Assembly (NCBI GenBank): GCA_029448655.1
Contig: JACCLO010000004.1
Coordinates: 4,650,001-4,714,000, forward strand
Direction: 5' to 3'
Source: Wolfiporia cocos
Taxonomy: Eukaryota > Basidiomycota > Agaricomycetes > Polyporales > Phaeolaceae
Length of the DNA: 64,000 nt
In this document: one piece after another, positions 58,199 to 64,000 of the stretch
How positions within the stretch are numbered: position 1 is the first letter of the stretch
How the letters are laid out: the number at the start of each line of letters is the position of its first letter
Program-made: the position numbers and the translations under genes
Notes under the pieces: generated by a model
Seen by the model: only the letters and a program-made list of their open reading frames with translations
Databases searched by the model: none
What the model was told of the DNA's origin: nothing

Positions 58199-60035
58199 AT
58201 GAGCCGACAAGTTATCTCCTCGTCATTGCGGCTGTTGTCTCGTCCGACGTGCAGAGCACCGCGCACTATGCGCCCGCTCTTCCTACAAAGCAGGAACGCG
58301 TCCTTCTATAATGCCGATGTTGCGGGATTGACTGAGGAACAGGCCGAGGTACGCTCCAATTTTATGCCTCAAATCATGAGTAGCTAAAGGCTGAGCCCAA
58401 TAGTTCAGAGATGCCGTAACCGAGTTCGCGCAGAAAGAAGTTGCCCCGCGCGCTGCAGAGATCGACAAGAGTAACAACTTCCCTAAGGTAGGCGTATCTG
58501 CTCTTGACCTGTAGTTCAACAGACTTTCTTCATTCACGCATATCAATAATTTATGCAGGATCTATGGGAGAAACTGGGCTCGATGGGCCTGCTTGGCATC
58601 ACCGTCTCTCAGGAGTACGGCGGGCTATCGCTCGGATACTTCAACCACACCCTCGCCATGGAAGAGCTCTCGCGCGCGTCAGGATCCGTCGCGCTCTCAT
58701 ACGGCGCTCACTCAAACTTGTGCGTCAATCAGGTAAGTCCTACGCCTTATGGTGCAGGCGCCTTATGTTGCCACGATATCGAACCTTTAGATTCACCGAT
58801 GGGGCACGGACGCGCAGAAGGCAAAGTACCTCCCTGACCTCGTCTCTGGAAAGAAGGTCGGCAGTCTTGCGATGAGCGAGCCCGGCAGCGGGAGCGACGT
58901 TGTGAGCATGAAGCTGCGTGCAGACAAGGTCGAGGGCGGGTACAAGCTCAACGGTAACAAGTTCTGGTGCGTCGATAGAGCGGTTCTTACGCTCGGATGT
59001 GGCACGCATCCGGATACTATTTTTGTAGGATTACGAATGGGCCGACCGCGTCGACGCTCGTCGTCTACGCGAAGACCGAGCCCGAGAAGGCTTCGCGTGG
59101 GATCACCGCATTTATCATCGAGCGCGGCTTTGCGGGCTTCTCAACGCATCAGAAGCTCGACAAGCTCGGTATGCGCGGGAGTGATACTTGCGAGTTGGTC
59201 TTCGAGGACTGCCTCGTGCCAGAAGGTGCGCGCCACACCCATACTGGCCACTGTGTGCTCACTAGACAGGGCAGAAAATGTGCTCGGAAAGGTGAACGGT
59301 GGCGTGGAGGTGCTCATGTCTGGCCTGGATCTCGAACGACTCGTGTTGTGTGGCGGTCCTCTCGGGTACATGCCTGCCTCCACAGCATCTTTCTACATAG
59401 TCTGAAATACAGCATATATAGCCTGATGCAGTCGGCGTTCGACACGGCAGTCGAATATGTGCACGACAGAAAACAATTTGGCCAGCCCGTCGGGTCGTTC
59501 CAACTAATCCAGGGTTCGTGCATTTCTCCCCTTGGCTATCGTGGTACTGACCAACCGGAACGTCGCGAATAATCCACAGGCAAAATTGCAGACATGTACA
59601 CCAAGCTCAACGCCTCCCGCGCGTACGTCTACGCGGTCGCCAAAGCCTGCGACGCGGGCAAGGTCAGCCGGCGGGTACGTCCCTCTGCTCTCCTCCCTTC
59701 CTCCCTATTACGCGCCAAGCCGCGCACATCTGACGCCTATGCCTATTGTCGCACAGGATTGTGCGGGGGCGATTCTTTACTCCTCCGATCGCGCGGTCGA
59801 GGTCGCCCTCGACGCGATGCAATGCCTCGGCGGGAACGGGTACATCAACGGTCTGTGATGCCCTCTCGCTTCCTCACGTCCGTCCAGCAGCTGACCTGCA
59901 CATGAACCAGACTACCCGACTGGCCGCTTCCTGCGCGACGCGCGGCTGTACACGGTCGGCGCGGGGACGCAGGAGATCCGGCGGATGCTCATCGGGCGCG
60001 AGTTCAACGACGAGTTCCGCCGGCGGGCAGCGTGA
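58199..60035 (+). CDS. IVD: Isovaleryl-CoA dehydrogenase, mitochondrial
   Basis: FAD-dependent acyl-CoA dehydrogenase of leucine breakdown, oxidising isovaleryl-CoA to 3-methylcrotonyl-CoA in the mitochondrial matrix and passing electrons to ETF. ATG 58199 opens a basic presequence ([20 protein letters not shown]). Family signatures are [63 protein letters not shown] and [20 protein letters not shown]. The catalytic Glu (59334-59336) sits in [15 protein letters not shown], the position specific to isovaleryl-CoA dehydrogenases. The end reads [20 protein letters not shown]. About nine introns. The protein is complete, at about 420 residues. Confidence 0.95.
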
Positions 60036-61787
60036 GCGCGCGCCCTGTGCCAGTTGCCTCGTCCTGCCTCGCAATTATGGAGCTCGTCCCGAGACCGGCA
60101 ACTGTTGGGTGGAGAAGGCGGGACGGAGAGAGAACGGTGTACGATGAGCAAGCAAGCGGGAAGCTCACAGCATGCCCGACGGACGGACATAAGCATCAGG
60201 CCTTCAAGCTTTAGGTATCACGCCCATGTCATCTATTGTTACCTTCGACTGTCAAGGAGAAGGTCGACTTGACCCCCCAAAATGAAGCCAGTTTCGACCA
60301 ACAGACGCCCATATGCACGTGATGTGCTTGATGACGACAGTTCGACTCCCAGTGAGCGCATACATAGCATTTTATTATCACTAGTGTTCTTTGAGAAATG
60401 TTGCTATGCCCAAGAATCTTTGCTTGCTTATGGTATTATTCCTTCTCCAGGGCGAAGACTTGATCATTTAGTGCGCGGCATGCAAGCGCCCACACGTTGG
60501 CGCTTAATCAGTCAGACCAGGGCGCCGCAGTGACGTGCACCACCGCGACGCCGATCACAGCTGTGCACCAGCTTCCCTGCAAAGATCACCGCCCGTTTCG
60601 CGTACCATCTGGCGCAATGAGCGGACCAACGCGTACGGATACGCGTAGGTCGCTCAGATACGACGCCCTACCGTCGTGTCCCCCCGCCTCGATCCGCCAC
60701 CTCCCTCACCGAATGTGCCGGTCAAGCGGCTACGCTTCTAGTGTATGAACTGCTTGCACGCTTAGTCAGTTTGGACATTCCGCCCACCCACCCCATAGTG
60801 TTGGGTGTGAAAATGAGTGCGCTAGATAGCGTACGAAGAAGCTCAGCGTTGGCACTCCTAACGGGAGACAGCGTCTGAGGTGGGCGACGAGTGACAGCGC
60901 ATACATATAGTGTTGCTATGCAGAATCAAAAGCCCCAAACTACCCAATAACCAATGTATGAACTTATATGAACCATTAACCGGCGCGGTGTTCAGTATCG
61001 CGCCTTTATAGTAAGGTATCATACTGGCGCCCAACGGCGCGCGGCGGGATTGCATGCTCCAGCATTGGGATTGCTACAATTTGAATGAACATGGTTGTAA
61101 CCTTCAGTCACTTCCGACTTGACGCTGTTATGTCTTGTGGATACAGCACTGTATGGTTCAAAAAATCACTACCCCTGTCAGTTGTGAAAATAGAGTGCAT
61201 GAACGCATTCAGGCGAAGGTCAAGCGCCGATGCCAGTCGGCACTTCCTCGTTCAAACACGGAGCCGGAATATCTACAAATTCACTTTCTCTTCTATCCTA
61301 TTCTACACGTCACGTCACATCCCTTCACATCTATGTGATTGTATATGCAGATGCAAATAAGTAAGGAAATGCGGGTAGGGAGGAGTGTTAGTAATCGCTG
61401 ATCTAGAGAGTCCGAGAGGAACGAAGCAGTTAATTATGCGGCAGCGCGGCGCGGGTGTGGGGTATCGCCGTCGGCGTGTAAAGTGACGCGCGGTCGCGAG
61501 GGCGTGGTATTCGAGGCCGGCGCGCGGAAGTGACTGTATCAGGAGAGTTCTACAACCAGGAATTTTTGCTAATGTCTGTATTTGTCTTTGTCGTGGAGCG
61601 GAATGGACGCTGTACGCGGAGGGAGGGAGAGGCCGTCGTCCTAGCCCGATGTTGGATTCGAATTCGTATGATCGCGAGCGCGCGTCGAGGCGCGTGGAGG
61701 CCTGGGGTGGAGTCGGGTCGCATGAGGGCCCGAGTGAACCTGTCTCGCCTCCACCTCGAGAAGGACGGAGCCCGCTCCCCGCACCAC
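60036..61787. other. Convergent gap between IVD and the SRPK-like kinase
   Basis: 1.75 kb between tail-to-tail genes. Several ORFs of 60-90 codons (for example 60497-60748 and 61085-61360) show no known motif. The segment from about 61440 to 61780 is GC-rich. No gene is supported. Confidence 0.35.

Positions 61788-64000
<2,213 letters not shown>

Overview
The window is nuclear DNA of a filamentous basidiomycete, most likely an Agaricomycete. Genes are split by many short introns of about 45-65 nt with GT..AG ends and CTNA-type branch sites, intergenic spacers are short, and the gene set is fungal (Dad3 of the DASH ring, a white-collar-2 photoreceptor partner, fungal TilS, SRP40, IPK1). A Clp1/clampless1-like gene, known from mushroom sexual development, narrows it to mushroom-forming fungi. 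I recognise 20 protein-coding genes, one tRNA, one clearly truncated gene copy, and several gene-poor islands.

Layout. 0-5 kb: ATP synthase beta (atp2, minus) and amidophosphoribosyltransferase (ade4, plus) diverge from one promoter, followed by tRNA-Arg(CCT). 5-8 kb: poor in recognisable genes. 8-15 kb: vacuolar Ca2+/H+ exchanger (plus), Rag GTPase Gtr1 (minus), lumazine synthase (minus) and SRP40-type nucleolar phosphoprotein (plus). 15-27 kb: tRNA-Ile lysidine synthetase (minus) diverging from a YTH m6A reader (plus), then a Gfd2/YDR514C-like protein, LIS1/PAC1 and an AGC kinase, all plus. 27-36 kb: two gene-poor stretches that hold a truncated GNAT copy and, between them, the Clp1-like gene. 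36-44 kb: Dad3 (plus) converging with Arp2/3 subunit ARPC1 (minus), a WC-2-type PAS/GATA protein, a 2.4-kb gap, and a mitochondrial-type SDR. 44-64 kb: a very long kinesin (minus), a frameshifted GNAT gene, IPK1, a Zn2Cys6 transcription factor diverging from isovaleryl-CoA dehydrogenase (plus), and an SRPK-type kinase (minus).

Most genes are housekeeping and do not form a single pathway. Themes do recur: cytoskeleton and division (LIS1, Dad3, ARPC1, kinesin), RNA modification and reading (TilS, YTH, tRNA, SRP40), nutrient and Ca2+ signalling (Gtr1, exchanger, IPK1, AGC kinase) and mitochondrial metabolism (ATP2, IVD, SDR). No intact transposon, CRISPR array or biosynthetic cluster is visible.

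The most notable observations concern gene architecture: an ade4 start codon that exists only after splicing, a 10-nt microexon in the Ca2+/H+ exchanger, several in-frame stopless introns (one inside the GATA zinc finger), a strict 11-residue histidine phase in the kinesin stalk, and a pair of related GNAT loci, one frameshifted and one internally deleted.
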